This document shows positions 51,671 to 60,282 of a DNA stretch of 64,000 nt, piece by piece. The DNA comes from Microbacterium sp. AK009 (GTDB taxonomy: Bacteria > Actinomycetota > Actinomycetes > Actinomycetales > Microbacteriaceae). The translations under genes were made by a program, and so were the position numbers. The stretch covers positions 354,596 to 418,595 of the forward strand of contig NZ_JACCCG010000005.1 in assembly GCF_013410955.1 (NCBI RefSeq). The letters run 5' to 3'. A model generated the notes under the pieces. That model was not told where the DNA came from and searched no databases. It worked only from the letters and a program-made list of their open reading frames with translations. Positions within the stretch are counted from its first letter, which is position 1; the number at the start of each line of letters is the position of its first letter.

Positions 51671-52968
51671 CGCTCCTCGTCATCAGCCCCGACTACGCCT
51701 CGCACCTCCTCCCCCTCGCGGCCCTCGCCACGGCCTGGCAGGGCGCCGGAGACGATGTCGTCGTCGCCACAGGCGCCGCGACGGCTCCGATCGTGGCGGA
51801 ATTCGGCTATCGCCGAACCGACCTTCCCCTTGGCCGCGGAGCGAACGCCCGCGTCATCCGATCGTCGGAACAGGATGCCGCGGAAGCGGCGTCTCTGGAG
51901 GGATTCTTCGCCGCGACCCGGCGAGGCATGGTGCCGACGCTGGCGTACCAGGCGCGTGAGCGCCTGACCGACCTGATGTGGCAGCCGGTCGAGCGCGCCC
52001 GCGCCACGCTCGCCGTGATCGACGAGGTGCGCCCCGACGCGATCCTCGTCGACCACCTCGCCTTCAGCGCGCGACTGGCGCTGCACACCGCCGGCATCTC
52101 CTACGGCGACGTCGTGCTGGGGCACCCGAGCGCGCTGCCGGTGCCGGGCGAGGTGTACGGCTTCCCGCCGTCGTGGCCGACGGCGCTGCGGCCCGATCCC
52201 GTCGAGCTCGCCGAGCTGCGACGGCTCTGCGACGAGGTCGCCCGCCGCTTCACCGACCAGTGGAACACCACCGCTCTGACACTGGACCCGGGTGCCCGGA
52301 CGGTCGACGACGCCTTCATGGTGCACGGCGACACCACGCTGTTCAACTACCCCGCCGAGCTCGCGGCCGGGGACGGACGGATGCTGCCGGCCCACCGCTT
52401 CCTCGGATCCACCCCGCGCGAGGAACCCGCCGCGTCCGAGGTGGATGCGTGGATCGCGCGTGGGGAGCCGTTCGTCTACGTCAGCCTCGGCAGCTTCCTC
52501 TCGGTGCGCGACGACGTGCTGGCGCGGATCGCCGAGGCGCTGCGCCGCGCGGGCCTGCGCGCGGCGGTCGCGACAGGCACGACGCCGGTCGAGGCGCTCG
52601 GCGATGTGCCCGCCGGATGGCTGGTCGCCGACTACCTGCCGCAGGTGCGCCTGCTCGGCGCGGCCGCTGCAGCTGTCACCCACGGCGGCAACAACTCCGT
52701 CACCGAGGCCGTCGGCCAGGGGGTGCCCCTCGTCGTGCTCCCGTTCTCCACCGATCAGTTCGCCGGCGCGGCCGCCATCGAGCGCACCGGAACCGGCCGC
52801 GCCCTCGACCCCAATCTCGACGACGTCGATGCCCTCACCGAGGCGCTCCGCGAGGTCGCGGACCCGGCGTTCGCGGGTCGGGGGCTCCTGCGTCGCGTGG
52901 CGGAGGCCCAGCGCGAGCGGCCGGGACCGCGGATCGCTCACGAGACCCTCGCGCGGGGAGTCAGCTGA
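51667..52968 (+). CDS. UGT/MGT-type glycosyltransferase
   Basis: The product is 433 residues from GTG 51667, overlapping the upstream stop by 4 nt. The N-terminus MTLLVISPDYASHLLPLAAL is the acceptor-side Rossmann start (GT-B). The C-terminus has the UGT-like signature VTHGGNNSVTEAVGQGVPLV followed by PFSTDQFAGA. It transfers a sugar from NDP-sugar to an unknown acceptor. Its stop codon lies in a 20-bp tandem repeat (52961-53040). Confidence 0.87.
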   Translation: MTLLVISPDYASHLLPLAALATAWQGAGDDVVVATGAATAPIVAEFGYRRTDLPLGRGANARVIRSSEQDAAEAASLEGFFAATRRGMVPTLAYQARERLTDLMWQPVERARATLAVIDEVRPDAILVDHLAFSARLALHTAGISYGDVVLGHPSALPVPGEVYGFPPSWPTALRPDPVELAELRRLCDEVARRFTDQWNTTALTLDPGARTVDDAFMVHGDTTLFNYPAELAAGDGRMLPAHRFLGSTPREEPAASEVDAWIARGEPFVYVSLGSFLSVRDDVLARIAEALRRAGLRAAVATGTTPVEALGDVPAGWLVADYLPQVRLLGAAAAAVTHGGNNSVTEAVGQGVPLVVLPFSTDQFAGAAAIERTGTGRALDPNLDDVDALTEALREVADPAFAGRGLLRRVAEAQRERPGPRIAHETLARGVS

Positions 52969-53040
52969 CGGCGTGGGTGCTCAGCTGACGGCGTCGGTGC
53001 TCAGCTGACGGCGTCCGTGCTCAGCTGACGGCGTCCGGCA
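52961..53040. repeat. Four tandem 20-bp repeats at convergent gene ends
   Basis: Units start at 52961, 52981, 53001 and 53021 with consensus TCAGCTGACGGCGTCGGTGC, the first three nearly identical. TCAGCTGA is self-complementary and supplies TGA on both strands. The first copy ends the plus-strand glycosyltransferase, and the last ends the minus-strand gene at 53021. The two middle copies are extra stops. Confidence 0.9.
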
Positions 53041-53776
53041 CGGCGCCGGATCCGCCGTCGAGTTCGGCGATCATCGCGGCATCCAGATCCTCGTACCCGA
53101 ACACCAGTGCGGCCATCCGTTCGGGATCGTGCGCGGCGTCGCGATAGCGCGCCATGCGCGCCTCGTTGGCGTCGTATGCCGTGCCGGCGCGCGACTCCCC
53201 CACGTGATGCAGGGCGAATACCCGGCCACGGTGACGGCGCGGGGGCGCACCGAGGAGCGTCGTGTGCGCGAGGTACCACGCAGCATCCTCGAATCCCCAG
53301 CCGCGGAAGCCCTCATCCTGGCCCCCGTGCGCCGCCCAGGTCCTCGGCGTCGCGACGTAGATGCCCGAGCAGGCGCCGTCGACGAACTGCTCGACGGCGC
53401 ACCGTTCGAGCGGCACGCCCGCGGCGTAGTCGGCGGAGCCCGTGCGGCCGAGCCAGCGGTACTCGTCGTAGGGCAGGTGCACCAGATCACTCGTCGCCGC
53501 CGCGCGGATCGCAGCGAGAAGAGGCTCGCGTTCGGGGATCGTGTCGGCGTCGCTGATGATGACGACCTCGTCGACCTGGGCATCGCGCATCGCGGCGTTG
53601 CGGCAGGCCGCCAGCACGAAGGGATCATCGCCGGTGTCGACCGTCAGGATCGGCACCCCGGGGAGATTCTGCTGATACCAGGCCACGACGCGATCGAAAG
53701 CGTCCAGGCGCGACGGCGCCGGGCGCCAGGGGATGACGATCCGCACCGCGGGTACGACGGGAGTGATCACTGACAC
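53021..53776 (-). CDS. GT2/galactosyltransferase-like glycosyltransferase
   Basis: The 251-residue protein starts at GTG 53776 after AAAGGTAGG. It has a GT-A fold with PAVRIVIPWRPAPSRLDAFD, the metal/NDP-sugar motif VVIISDADTIPER, ACSGIYVATPRTW and GWGFEDAAWYLAH (the GxGxED acceptor motif of such enzymes). It is convergent with the UGT-like gene through the 20-bp repeats. It is expected to act on surface glycans with its neighbours. Confidence 0.82.
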   Translation of the reverse strand: MSVITPVVPAVRIVIPWRPAPSRLDAFDRVVAWYQQNLPGVPILTVDTGDDPFVLAACRNAAMRDAQVDEVVIISDADTIPEREPLLAAIRAAATSDLVHLPYDEYRWLGRTGSADYAAGVPLERCAVEQFVDGACSGIYVATPRTWAAHGGQDEGFRGWGFEDAAWYLAHTTLLGAPPRRHRGRVFALHHVGESRAGTAYDANEARMARYRDAAHDPERMAALVFGYEDLDAAMIAELDGGSGAVPDAVS

Positions 53777-53862
53777 CTACCTTTCCTCGGGCGAGCCTAA
53801 AGGACGCCGGGCCCCTCTCGGACACGGGGACGGATGTCGGTGGACGCGCTTACCGTGGAGGG

Positions 53863-54867
53863 GTGACCTCGCCTGTTCCGCCCCGGCTTCCGCGGCGGTC
53901 GGGCATGCGGTTGCCGCCCCATTCCCCGCTGTCGCCGGGCAGCCCGCCAAGCGGCCCGCCCCTGGAGACCGAGTACCGTCCGAGGCACCCGCTCGACCTG
54001 CGGCGGGCGCTTCTCTTCCAACGCCGGGGCTACGGCGATCCGACTCACCTCGATGACGGTCCGGTGATCTGGCGGGCGTGCCGAACGCCCGAGGGGGTGG
54101 CGACGATCGCGATCCGCGGGGCCGGCGGTGCCGTGCGCGGGGCGGCCTGGGGGCCGGGCGCGGCCTGGGCGATCTCCCAGTTGCCGGCGCTCTGTGGCAG
54201 GGACGACGACCTCGACGGGTTCGATGCGTCGCATCATCCGCTCATCGCCGAGACCCATCGACGCAATCCGGGCCTCCGGCTCGGCCGCACCGATCTCGTC
54301 TTCGATGCGCTGGCGGGCGCGATCATCGAGCAGAAGGTCACCGGAAAGCAGGCTTTCGCCGCCTGGCGGCGGATCGTCCGCGGATTCGGGGAGCGCGCTC
54401 CCGGACCGACGCCCGTGCCTCTGTACGCGCCCCCGTCCGTCGACGGGTGGCGGTACGTGCCGTCGTGGGCGTGGCATCGCGCCGGGCTTGAGCCGCCGCA
54501 GGCGCGCACCCTCGTCGCCGCCGCGCGCCGAGGGGCGCAGATCGAGCGCGCGACCCACGCCGCCGCGACCGGCGACGACCGCGACCGGGTGCTGACGAGC
54601 CTGCCCGGGGTCGGGTTGTGGACCGCCGCCGAGACGCGGATCCGCGCCTTCGGCGACCCCGATGCCGTGAGCGTCGGCGACTACCACGTCGCCCACGAGG
54701 TCGGGTTCGCCCTGACCGGTGCGCGGACCGATGACGACGGGATGCTGGAGCTCCTGGCCCCCTGGAAGGGCCACCGTCAGCGCGTCATCCGCCTCATCGG
54801 CTTGAGCGGGGTACGGGAGCAACGCCGTGGCCCCCGGGTGCACCCGGAAGACCACCGCGACCGCTGA
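53863..54867 (+). CDS. DNA-3-methyladenine glycosylase (AlkA/HhH-GPD type)
   Basis: The 334-residue protein starts at GTG 53863; an ATG at 53905 is an alternative. After a Pro-rich start, an N-terminal beta domain is followed by DALAGAIIEQKVTGKQAF (AlkA family helical segment), the helix-hairpin-helix LTSLPGVGLWTAAETRIRAF and the catalytic Asp in AVSVGDYHVAHEV. It excises alkylated bases in base-excision repair. The C-terminus RVIRLIGLSG matches the last family helix. It is divergent from the GT2-like gene. Confidence 0.9.
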   Translation: MTSPVPPRLPRRSGMRLPPHSPLSPGSPPSGPPLETEYRPRHPLDLRRALLFQRRGYGDPTHLDDGPVIWRACRTPEGVATIAIRGAGGAVRGAAWGPGAAWAISQLPALCGRDDDLDGFDASHHPLIAETHRRNPGLRLGRTDLVFDALAGAIIEQKVTGKQAFAAWRRIVRGFGERAPGPTPVPLYAPPSVDGWRYVPSWAWHRAGLEPPQARTLVAAARRGAQIERATHAAATGDDRDRVLTSLPGVGLWTAAETRIRAFGDPDAVSVGDYHVAHEVGFALTGARTDDDGMLELLAPWKGHRQRVIRLIGLSGVREQRRGPRVHPEDHRDR

Positions 54868-54951
54868 GCCGGCGATGTCGGAGGCGCCGGGCACACTGTC
54901 GACGAAGAGGCTCCGGGGGGTCTGGGGCTTCGAACCGACGGAGGATCAACG

Positions 54952-55368
54952 ATGACCACCCTCAATCCCTACCTGCAATTCCGCGGCAACGCCCGGGAGG
55001 CGATCGAGTTCTACCACCGGGTCTTCGGGGGTGACCTGTCGATCGACACCTTCGGTCAGTGGGAGGGCATGGTGCAAGATCCGGCCGAGGCAGACCTGGT
55101 CATGCACTCGCAGCTGCGAACACCCGACGGCCTGGTTCTCATGGCATCCGACACTCCGAGCAGCATGCCCTACCGCGAGCCGGCCGGGATCGCCGTGTCG
55201 GTGAGCGGCAGCGACGAGGCGCGGCTGCAGGCCTACTGGGACGCGCTAGGCCACGGCGGCACTGTGACGATGCCATTCGACACCCCGCCGTGGGGTGGCC
55301 GGTTCGGCATGCTCACCGACCGGTTCGGGATCGACTGGATGCTGTCGTGGGGGCCTGACGAGGAGTGA
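54952..55368 (+). CDS. VOC family protein (PhnB-like)
   Basis: The product has 138 residues: NPYLQFRGNAREAIEFYHRVFGGDLSI and GRFGMLTDRFGIDWMLSW are the two ends of a PhnB/glyoxalase-like betaalphabetabetabeta domain. A Met-rich middle (MVQDPAEADLVMHSQLRTPD) follows the usual pattern. These proteins are typically metal-binding dimers with unknown substrate. It is monocistronic. Confidence 0.88.
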   Translation: MTTLNPYLQFRGNAREAIEFYHRVFGGDLSIDTFGQWEGMVQDPAEADLVMHSQLRTPDGLVLMASDTPSSMPYREPAGIAVSVSGSDEARLQAYWDALGHGGTVTMPFDTPPWGGRFGMLTDRFGIDWMLSWGPDEE

Positions 55369-55422
55369 GCGCCCCCGACCTGCCGCGCGTGGGAGGCAGG
55401 GTGCGGCCAATAAGCTGAGCAC

Positions 55423-55644
55423 ATGGCTTCTCGCACCGGCTGGCCCCGCGGCCGCACGAACTGGGTGATCGGCAGCGTCCTCATCGTCGCCGGCGGCGCG
55501 CTGTTCGGCCTCATCTTCGGGTCGGTCGGACTCGGCCTCGCGATCGCGGGCGCCGTGTCGATCGGTTGGCTCATCGCCTACGAATCCTGGCGCGGACAGA
55601 AGGTCGGGCTGAACGACCCCGACGACGACGGCGCGCGCCTGTAG
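55423..55644 (+). CDS. Small membrane protein of two helices
   Basis: The product has 73 residues: a basic start MASRTGWPRGRTNWVIGSVL, two hydrophobic stretches (VIGSVLIVAGGALFGLIFG and LGLAIAGAVSIGWLIAY) and a polar tail ending DDDGARL. No family is recognised. It converges on the S9 peptidase gene with a 7-bp gap. Confidence 0.65.
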   Translation: MASRTGWPRGRTNWVIGSVLIVAGGALFGLIFGSVGLGLAIAGAVSIGWLIAYESWRGQKVGLNDPDDDGARL

Positions 55645-55651
55645 CGACGGG

Positions 55652-57766
55652 TCAGCCGAGGACGGCCGGGGGCGCAGCCTCTTCGCCGAGCACGTGCTCG
55701 GCGAGGAACGCGAACACCGTCTCGTACCAGACCACGGCGTGCTGGGGTTTGAGTACCCAGTGGTTCTCGTCGGGGAAGTACAGGAAACGGTGCGGCATCC
55801 GTCCGTCCGCGTCGGCATGGTGCTCGGCGAGGTCCGACCACAGCCGCAGCCCCTCGCCGATCGGCACCCGGTAGTCGCGGTCGCCGTGCACGACGAGCAC
55901 CGGGGTGCGGATGTCGGCGACGAACCGGTGCGGTGAGTGCTCGATCATCGCCTCGGGCGTGAAGATGCGCTGCCAGTAGTCGGAGCTGTCGGTGGTGCCG
56001 GCGAACTGGTCGAGCGCCCACAGGCTTGCGTGCGTGACGATCGCGCGGAACCGATCGGTGTGACCGGCGACCCAGTTGGCCATGTATCCGCCGAACGAGC
56101 CGCCCATCGCGGCCGTGCGGGTCTCATCGATGTCGCCGCGGGCGACCGCGGCGTCGGTGATCGCCATGAGGTCGGTATAGGGCTTCCCGCCCCAGCTGTT
56201 CCAGCCGCGGGCGATGAAGTCCAGCCCATAGCCCGTGGACAGCGCCGGGTCGGGAAGCAGCACGGCGTACCCGCGTGCCGCGGCCAGGAGCGGCGCCCAC
56301 CGCCAGCTCCACGCGTTCCAGCTGTTCAACGGCCCACCGTGGATCCACAGCAGGAGGGGGGCGGGGGCGTCCGGCGACGCGCCCTCGGGCAGGACCAGCC
56401 AGGAGCGTACCCGCGCACCGTCGTCGGCGGTCGTCTCGACCTCGGCGATCCGGGCCGGCGCGGCCGGCGCAGGGGCGGGGGTGGCGAGGGGTGCCACCTC
56501 GCCCGACGGGTCGATCCGCACCGGGTGCGGCGGCACGAGCCACGACGAGCGCAGCGCGACGAGACCATCGCCCGAGTGATCGACGCGCACGTGGGAGTAG
56601 GTGAAGTCGTCCGAGACGATCGGGCTGACCCCGCCGCCCGCTTCCCCCAGCGGGACCCGGAAGATCGGTCCGCGACCGTTGTCGTCGGCGGTGACGATCA
56701 GTGCGTCATCCGTCGCGGCGAATGCGATCGACGATGGCCACCGGTCCCAGTCAGCGGCGACCCGCCGCGCGTCGGATCCGTCGAGCCGCGACACCCAGAG
56801 CTCTTGGTCGGTGGGCCCCTCGGGAGTGGTCACCGCGGTGCGCAGAAAGGCCAGGCGCATGCCGTCCTGGCTGATCGCGGGCATCTCGATGTCGAAGCCG
56901 TCCTCGTCGCGCAGCACGGTGTGCGCACCCGTGGCGACATCGACGCTCACCAGGATGCGCCGCCCGCCGCGCGCCTCAGGACGGTCGAGCGATACGACCA
57001 GAGTGCTGCCGTCGGGGCTCAACGCAGCCTCGGCGTGCCGCAGCGCCCGGCCCGGCTCGGGCAACAGGTCGGTCGGGCGCGGGAGGGTCGTCGGGTAGGG
57101 GGTCGGCTCCGCCTCGGCCGCGGCGACGTGCGCCACAGCCTCCGCTTCCTCGGTGGCGCTGTCTTCGACGGCGGCTGCGAGGGTGTCGGCCAAGCCCTCG
57201 AGATCGACGGCGAGCAGGTGGGGCTCCGCAGGGCCGAGGTCGTGATCCCAGAACCGCACCGGGTAGGTGTCGTGAAGGATCGCCGACACCTTCTTCTTCG
57301 TCCGCGCCGCACGACGTGCGGCATCGTCTTCGATCGAGGTGGCCGAGCGCAGCAGCGGCGCCGACACGATGACGCGGCCCGTCCGCTCCGCGGTCGCGGC
57401 GATGCCGCTCACCCCGCCGGCGAGGCGGGTGACCGGGCGGGCCTCGCCGCCCTGCGCGGGAAGGAGCCACAGCTGGCCGGGCTCGTCGTCGACATCCGAT
57501 TCGATGTCGTCTCGCGCCGAGACGAACAGGATGTCACCGGTCGGCGTGAACGCGGCACCGCTCTCGCCCTTCGCCGATCGGGTGAGTCGCCGCGGCGCTC
57601 CCTCGCCCCGGGTGGGCACGGCCCACAGCGACCGCTCGTAGCCGGTGGCATCCTTCTTCAGCGCTGCGACCGTGAGCACGGCCGTGGCGCCGTCGGGCGA
57701 AAGTGCCAGACCCTCCACGCGGGGAAGGGCGATGAAGTCGTCGAGCGCGTCGAAGGGGGTGGGCAT
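55652..57766 (-). CDS. S9 family peptidase (prolyl oligopeptidase/acylaminoacyl type)
   Basis: The 704-residue protein has an N-terminal beta-propeller (repeated ALSPDGS, DGSDARRVA) and a C-terminal alpha/beta hydrolase domain. The catalytic Ser is in GGSFGGYMANW, Asp in VVHGDRDYRVP and His in PDENHWVL. It has no signal peptide, so a cytosolic enzyme that trims short peptides is expected. It is divergent from the NmrA-like gene. Confidence 0.92.
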   Translation of the reverse strand: MPTPFDALDDFIALPRVEGLALSPDGATAVLTVAALKKDATGYERSLWAVPTRGEGAPRRLTRSAKGESGAAFTPTGDILFVSARDDIESDVDDEPGQLWLLPAQGGEARPVTRLAGGVSGIAATAERTGRVIVSAPLLRSATSIEDDAARRAARTKKKVSAILHDTYPVRFWDHDLGPAEPHLLAVDLEGLADTLAAAVEDSATEEAEAVAHVAAAEAEPTPYPTTLPRPTDLLPEPGRALRHAEAALSPDGSTLVVSLDRPEARGGRRILVSVDVATGAHTVLRDEDGFDIEMPAISQDGMRLAFLRTAVTTPEGPTDQELWVSRLDGSDARRVAADWDRWPSSIAFAATDDALIVTADDNGRGPIFRVPLGEAGGGVSPIVSDDFTYSHVRVDHSGDGLVALRSSWLVPPHPVRIDPSGEVAPLATPAPAPAAPARIAEVETTADDGARVRSWLVLPEGASPDAPAPLLLWIHGGPLNSWNAWSWRWAPLLAAARGYAVLLPDPALSTGYGLDFIARGWNSWGGKPYTDLMAITDAAVARGDIDETRTAAMGGSFGGYMANWVAGHTDRFRAIVTHASLWALDQFAGTTDSSDYWQRIFTPEAMIEHSPHRFVADIRTPVLVVHGDRDYRVPIGEGLRLWSDLAEHHADADGRMPHRFLYFPDENHWVLKPQHAVVWYETVFAFLAEHVLGEEAAPPAVLG

Positions 57767-57843
57767 TCCCCCACGCTAACCGAGGCCCGTGCTGCGGAGC
57801 CCGACCGGGGTACGGCATGCTGTGGACGAGGAGAGGGGGGCCG

Positions 57844-58590
57844 ATGAAGATCGCCGTGGTCGGAGGAACGGGAACCGTGGGCGCGCACACCGTGGGCGCC
57901 CTTCGCGAGAGGGGGCACGACGCCGTCGCGCTCAGTCGAGCCAACGGCGCGGATGTCGCGAAAGGCGAGGGGCTGGATGCCGCGATCGACGGCGTCGAGG
58001 CGATCATCGACACCACGAACCTTTCCACGCTCTCGGCCAACGCCTCGGTCGCATTCTTCGAGGCCGGTACCCGTCACCTTCTCGCCGCGGCCGAGCGCGC
58101 CGGGGTGTCGCACCTCGTGACCCTCTCCATCGTCGGTGTCGACCGCATGCCGTACGACTACTACGCGGGCAAGATGGCCCAGGAGCGCCTCGTCGCCGCC
58201 GGTGCCGTGCCCTGGAGCATCGTCCGCGCGACGCAGTTCCATGAGTTCGCCGCGCAGATCTACCGGCAGGCGGGGTTCGGGCCCATCCACCTGGCCCCGC
58301 GGGCGCGCCTGCAGCCGGTCGCCGCGGCCGAGGTCGGCGGCTACCTCGCCGAGGTCGCGGTCGGCGCCCCGCAGGGGCGGGCCCGGGAGATCGCCGGCCC
58401 TCTGGAAGAAGCCCTCGACCAGATGGTGCGCGACTACGCCGCCACCCTCGGCGAGAGGGTGTGGACGCCGTCGGTGAGCCTGCCGGGCAAGCAGATGAAG
58501 GCCCTCCGGAGCGGCCTCGGCCTCCCCTCGGGCGAGCCGCGCCGCGGCTCTCAGACCTACGCGGAGTGGCTCTCGTCTCGCCGGGCGTGA
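57844..58590 (+). CDS. NAD(P)-binding NmrA/SDR-like protein
   Basis: The product is 248 residues from ATG 57844 (MKIAVVGGTGTVGAHTVGAL), with GAGGAGAGGGG upstream; nine codons earlier is a poorer start. GGTGTVG is the dinucleotide motif. VTLSIVGVDRMPYDYYAGKM contains the Y and K of an atypical-SDR active site. The C-terminal half differs from reductases and suggests a sensor or isomerase role. It is monocistronic. Confidence 0.85.
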   Translation: MKIAVVGGTGTVGAHTVGALRERGHDAVALSRANGADVAKGEGLDAAIDGVEAIIDTTNLSTLSANASVAFFEAGTRHLLAAAERAGVSHLVTLSIVGVDRMPYDYYAGKMAQERLVAAGAVPWSIVRATQFHEFAAQIYRQAGFGPIHLAPRARLQPVAAAEVGGYLAEVAVGAPQGRAREIAGPLEEALDQMVRDYAATLGERVWTPSVSLPGKQMKALRSGLGLPSGEPRRGSQTYAEWLSSRRA

Positions 58591-58676
58591 GCCGGTCAGC
58601 GGGAGGCTCCGCGAGGTCCTGTCGTTCTGGTGCGGCCGCAGAAGCAGTCGTATCGTTGCAGCAGGAGGTGATGGTC

Positions 58677-58856
58677 ATGGCTGAGATAGGCGATCGCGTC
58701 ATCATCCACGGCAGAACGGTGGGCGCGGCGGAGCGAACCGGCGTCGTGACCGGCGTCCGCGGTCACGCCGACGAACCGCTCCTGGTCGTCCGCTTCGATG
58801 ACGGCCACGAATCGATACTTTCGCCGGGGAGCGACTGCGTCATCGTCCCGCACTGA
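58677..58856 (+). CDS. DUF1918 domain-containing protein
   Basis: The product is 59 residues from ATG 58677, with AGGAGGTG 7 nt upstream. GDRVIIHGRTVGAAERTGVVTGVRG and VRFDDGHESILSPGSDCVIV fit the small SH3-like DUF1918 fold, abundant in actinobacteria. Its function is unknown, and a nucleic-acid or protein-binding role is suggested by the fold only. Confidence 0.88.
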   Translation: MAEIGDRVIIHGRTVGAAERTGVVTGVRGHADEPLLVVRFDDGHESILSPGSDCVIVPH

Positions 58857-58900
58857 GCGCGGGAACCGGGTGCGTGCGGCCTGGCTCCGACCCGAGAGCC

Positions 58901-59734
58901 CTACATCTCCTCGTGCGTGAGCGGGTCGCCGTCCCACAGCCGGCCCCGCTCGAGCCGCGAGATGTCGGCGACCTCATCGGCGGTGAGGGAGAAGTCGAAG
59001 ATGTCGGCGTTCTCGCGCTGACGGTCGGGATCGGCCGACTTCGGGATCGCGGTGCTGCCGAGTTCGACGTGCCACCGCAGAACGATCTGCGTCGGGGTCT
59101 TGCCGTGCGCCTCGGCAAGGCGCACGATCACCCGCTCAGTGAGGAGTTCACTGCGGCGCGCGAGCGGACTCCAGCTCTCGGTGCGGATGCCGAGGCCGTC
59201 GTGGAAGGCGCGGAGTCTCTCCTGCGGGAAGTAGGGGTGCAGTTCCACCTGGTTGACGGCGGGAACGACCCCGGTGGCATCGACGAGTTCGGTGAGCATC
59301 TCTTCGGTGAAGTTCGACACCCCGATCGAGCCGACGAGGCCCACCTCTCGCGCCTCGATCATGCCGCGCCAGGTGTCGACGTACTTCCCCACGCTGGGGT
59401 TCGGCCAGTGGATGAGGTGCAGGTCGATGCGCTCGAGCCCGAGCCGGTCGAGCGAGTCGCGGATGCTCTGCACGGCTTCCGCGCGGCCGTGCTCACGCCC
59501 GGGGATCTTCGACGCCACCAGGATCTCGTCGCGAGCGACGGATGACCGCCGAACGGCCTCGCCGACCTCGCGTTCGTTCTCGTAGTTCACCGCGGAGTCG
59601 AGCAGCCGGTAGCCGGCCTCGAGCGCCGCGACGATCGCGTCCGCGCCCTCCGCTCCGCGCAGGTTGTAGGTGCCGAGACCCACCTGGGGAAAGGAAGCAC
59701 CATCATTCAGGGTCACCGTGGGAATGGAGATCAT
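58901..59734 (-). CDS. Aldo/keto reductase
   Basis: The product is 277 residues from ATG 59734 (MISIPTVTLNDGASFPQVGL). The catalytic tetrad is visible: D and Y in LLDSAVNYENE, K in VASKIPG and H in LIHWPNP. PKSADPDRQRENADIFDF is the NADPH-binding end (IPKS). It belongs to AKR5-like enzymes that reduce 2-keto acids, methylglyoxal or diketogulonate. The substrate is unassigned. Confidence 0.92.
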   Translation of the reverse strand: MISIPTVTLNDGASFPQVGLGTYNLRGAEGADAIVAALEAGYRLLDSAVNYENEREVGEAVRRSSVARDEILVASKIPGREHGRAEAVQSIRDSLDRLGLERIDLHLIHWPNPSVGKYVDTWRGMIEAREVGLVGSIGVSNFTEEMLTELVDATGVVPAVNQVELHPYFPQERLRAFHDGLGIRTESWSPLARRSELLTERVIVRLAEAHGKTPTQIVLRWHVELGSTAIPKSADPDRQRENADIFDFSLTADEVADISRLERGRLWDGDPLTHEEM

Positions 59735-59931
59735 GCCCCTATTGTGGCCGCGGCGCAGCATCCGACCCCCGCTCTTGACGCGGCGCACCCGCGCCACCGT
59801 TCTCGGAGGGCGATAGCTTCGGAGGGGGTGAGCACTCGAGGAGGAGACCCACGCCCGACGAACCGCTACGACCGCAGACCCCGGCTCTGCTCGACGCCGT
59901 CAACGCGCTCGATCTCGACGCGCTTCGCGCG

Positions 59932-60252
59932 ATGGTCGACGATGAGTACGGCATCGTCGACGTCGATCCGCGGGGTCGCTCGATCATCATCGAGACGAAG
60001 GACGAGTGGGATGCCTACATGACGACGAACTTCGCGGCCATGCGGGCCGCGGGCGCCGTGCTGTCGTCCTGGATCACGGGCTACCACGGTGAGGAGGCCG
60101 GGGATCTGGGCTATTCGGTGGTCGGGTTCGTCCAGCGGGTGAAGATCGGCGAGACCGTGATGGAGAACCCGTGCGTGGCCACCATCGTGTGGAAGCGGAC
60201 CGCAGAAGGCTGGAAAGAGGCCCGCTGGCACTGCTCTCCCGCACCGGCCTGA
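59932..60252 (+). CDS. SnoaL-like (nuclear transport factor 2 fold) protein
   Basis: 106 residues are encoded from the first ATG at 59932, but in-frame sequence with the family's N-terminal helix (TPALLDAVNALDLDALRAMV) continues upstream to an ACG at 59851. That ACG is preceded by AGGAGGAG at ideal distance (5 nt). No ATG, GTG or TTG occurs between, so the true start may be ACG (133 residues) or the gene has a mutated start. The SnoaL-like features are DEYGIVDVDPRGRSIIIETKDEWD and ATIVWKRTAEGWKEARWHCS. It is divergent from the AKR gene. Confidence 0.6.
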   Translation: MVDDEYGIVDVDPRGRSIIIETKDEWDAYMTTNFAAMRAAGAVLSSWITGYHGEEAGDLGYSVVGFVQRVKIGETVMENPCVATIVWKRTAEGWKEARWHCSPAPA

Positions 60253-60282
60253 CCCGCGGCCCGCGCGCCCGGCGGCGATGAT

